Below, piece by piece: positions 63,571 to 64,000 of a stretch of DNA of 64,000 nt. This stretch comes from Herbaspirillum sp. RTI4 (GTDB lineage: Bacteria; Pseudomonadota; Gammaproteobacteria; Burkholderiales; Burkholderiaceae_D). A program made the position numbers and the translations under genes. The notes under the pieces were generated by a model. The model was given only the letters and a program-made list of their open reading frames with translations. It did no database searches and was not told the DNA's origin. Every line of letters starts with the position of its first letter. Within the stretch, counting starts at the first letter, position 1. Location: contig NZ_JAVIWQ010000002.1 in the NCBI RefSeq assembly GCF_034313965.1, positions 558,001-622,000 of the forward strand. Reading direction: 5' to 3'.

Positions 63571-63690
63571 GGGGCTTCCTTCTGAGGCGCTACGGTATGA
63601 TCGGGGCGATGCAATGCGCTCGGCATGCACGCTCGACAGGCATTATCGCTGTCTTTCTTCCCTGGCCCCCATGTTTCCTTCTTTGCTGTC

Positions 63691-64000
63691 ATGCTTGGCC
63701 TGAATCCTGATGTCCTCCTCGCCCCGGCGCTGCCGTCTTCGGACTGGCGCGGACGCGATGGTTTCGTCATGCTCGAACTCGGCTTGCCCGACCTGACCCG
63801 CCTGATGGCAACGGCTGCCTTGCTGCAGGCCGATGCGCAGCGGCCGCGTCGTCTGCATTATCTGGCGCTCACCGCTACCCCGCCCGATGCGGCGCAACTG
63901 GCGCAATGGCTAACACAATGGCTGGCGCTGCATGACGCTACCGCACCGCTGGTTGACGAACTACGGGCGCACTGGCCGTCGCCGCTACCGGGATTCCATC
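63691..64000 (+). CDS. MnmC-like N-terminal fragment, cut by window edge
   Basis: The first 103 codons of an open frame that runs off the window. The frame reads WRGRDGFVMLELGLPDLTRL, a linker, RRLHYLALTATPPDAAQLAQ and LRAHWPSPLPGFH, which follows the order of the N-terminal methyltransferase part of MnmC (the tRNA mnm5s2U34 enzyme). The glycine-rich SAM loop that I expect there (GFGLGLNFL type) is here GLPDLTRLM, so the methyltransferase half may be degenerate. Confidence is limited by the short fragment. Confidence 0.5.
   Translation, partial: MLGLNPDVLLAPALPSSDWRGRDGFVMLELGLPDLTRLMATAALLQADAQRPRRLHYLALTATPPDAAQLAQWLTQWLALHDATAPLVDELRAHWPSPLPGFH

Overview
The window looks like a chromosomal segment of a betaproteobacterium, most likely an Oxalobacteraceae member of the Herminiimonas/Janthinobacterium/Collimonas type. 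This rests on the mnmG-rsmG-parA-parB block with two ParB (parS) sites, the dat-ybeD-lipB-lipA block and the general gene style; no rRNA is present, so the genus is a guess. Two kinds of DNA are joined: a moderately GC-rich core chromosome (1-24.9 kb and 56.2-64 kb) and a visibly AT-richer insert between them.

Left core. It begins inside an AsmA-family gene. A roughly 700-base AT-rich stretch follows (1.31-2.0 kb) with four perfect DnaA boxes and a duplicated layout, a good candidate for the chromosome origin. Next come a LysR regulator divergent from a methylmalonate-semialdehyde-type dehydrogenase and a GMC oxidoreductase, a branched-chain amino acid type ABC importer (livG, livF, binding protein, livH, livM), a TauE/SafE permease, two parS sites, mnmG, rsmG, a lipocalin, parA, parB, two ABC exporters, a D-amino-acid transaminase, ybeD, lipB and lipA.

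The insert. I can place both ends of a Tn7-like transposon to the base: 24909-56207 (31,299 bp). Both ends start 5'-TGTGAA, both carry several copies of one binding-site motif (TAAGTnnnTGAGATTTT) in inverted orientation, and the element is flanked by a perfect 5-bp duplication, GCGGG. It sits in the last sense codon of lipA. It encodes TnsA, TnsB, a TnsC/TniB ATPase and a TniQ protein, plus a possible TnsE relative at the far left end. The main cargo is a seven-gene operon matching the single-strand DNA phosphorothioation defence system SspBCD + SspFGH + SspA. Next to it, in the opposite direction, is a DndB-like DGQHR protein paired with a GIY-YIG nuclease, and a small ribbon-helix-helix protein with a large dyad in front of it. 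Further cargo includes a methyltransferase, a membrane protein, a DEDD exonuclease, a metallophosphoesterase, an XRE regulator and unrecognised proteins. An ISL3-family insertion sequence (52320-53639, 8-bp duplication) has landed in the element and altered the end of a lipoprotein gene.

Right core. Downstream of the transposon are a small CPxSGxW protein, an SbtA-like permease divergent from a LysR regulator, a DsbA-like protein, a lipoprotein, an HPP/CBS membrane protein, a 155-bp tandem repeat array, small hypothetical genes, and the start of an MnmC-like gene cut by the window edge.

The most interesting object is the whole transposon: a phosphorothioation defence island that moves as a Tn7-like element and uses the lipA 3' end as an insertion site.
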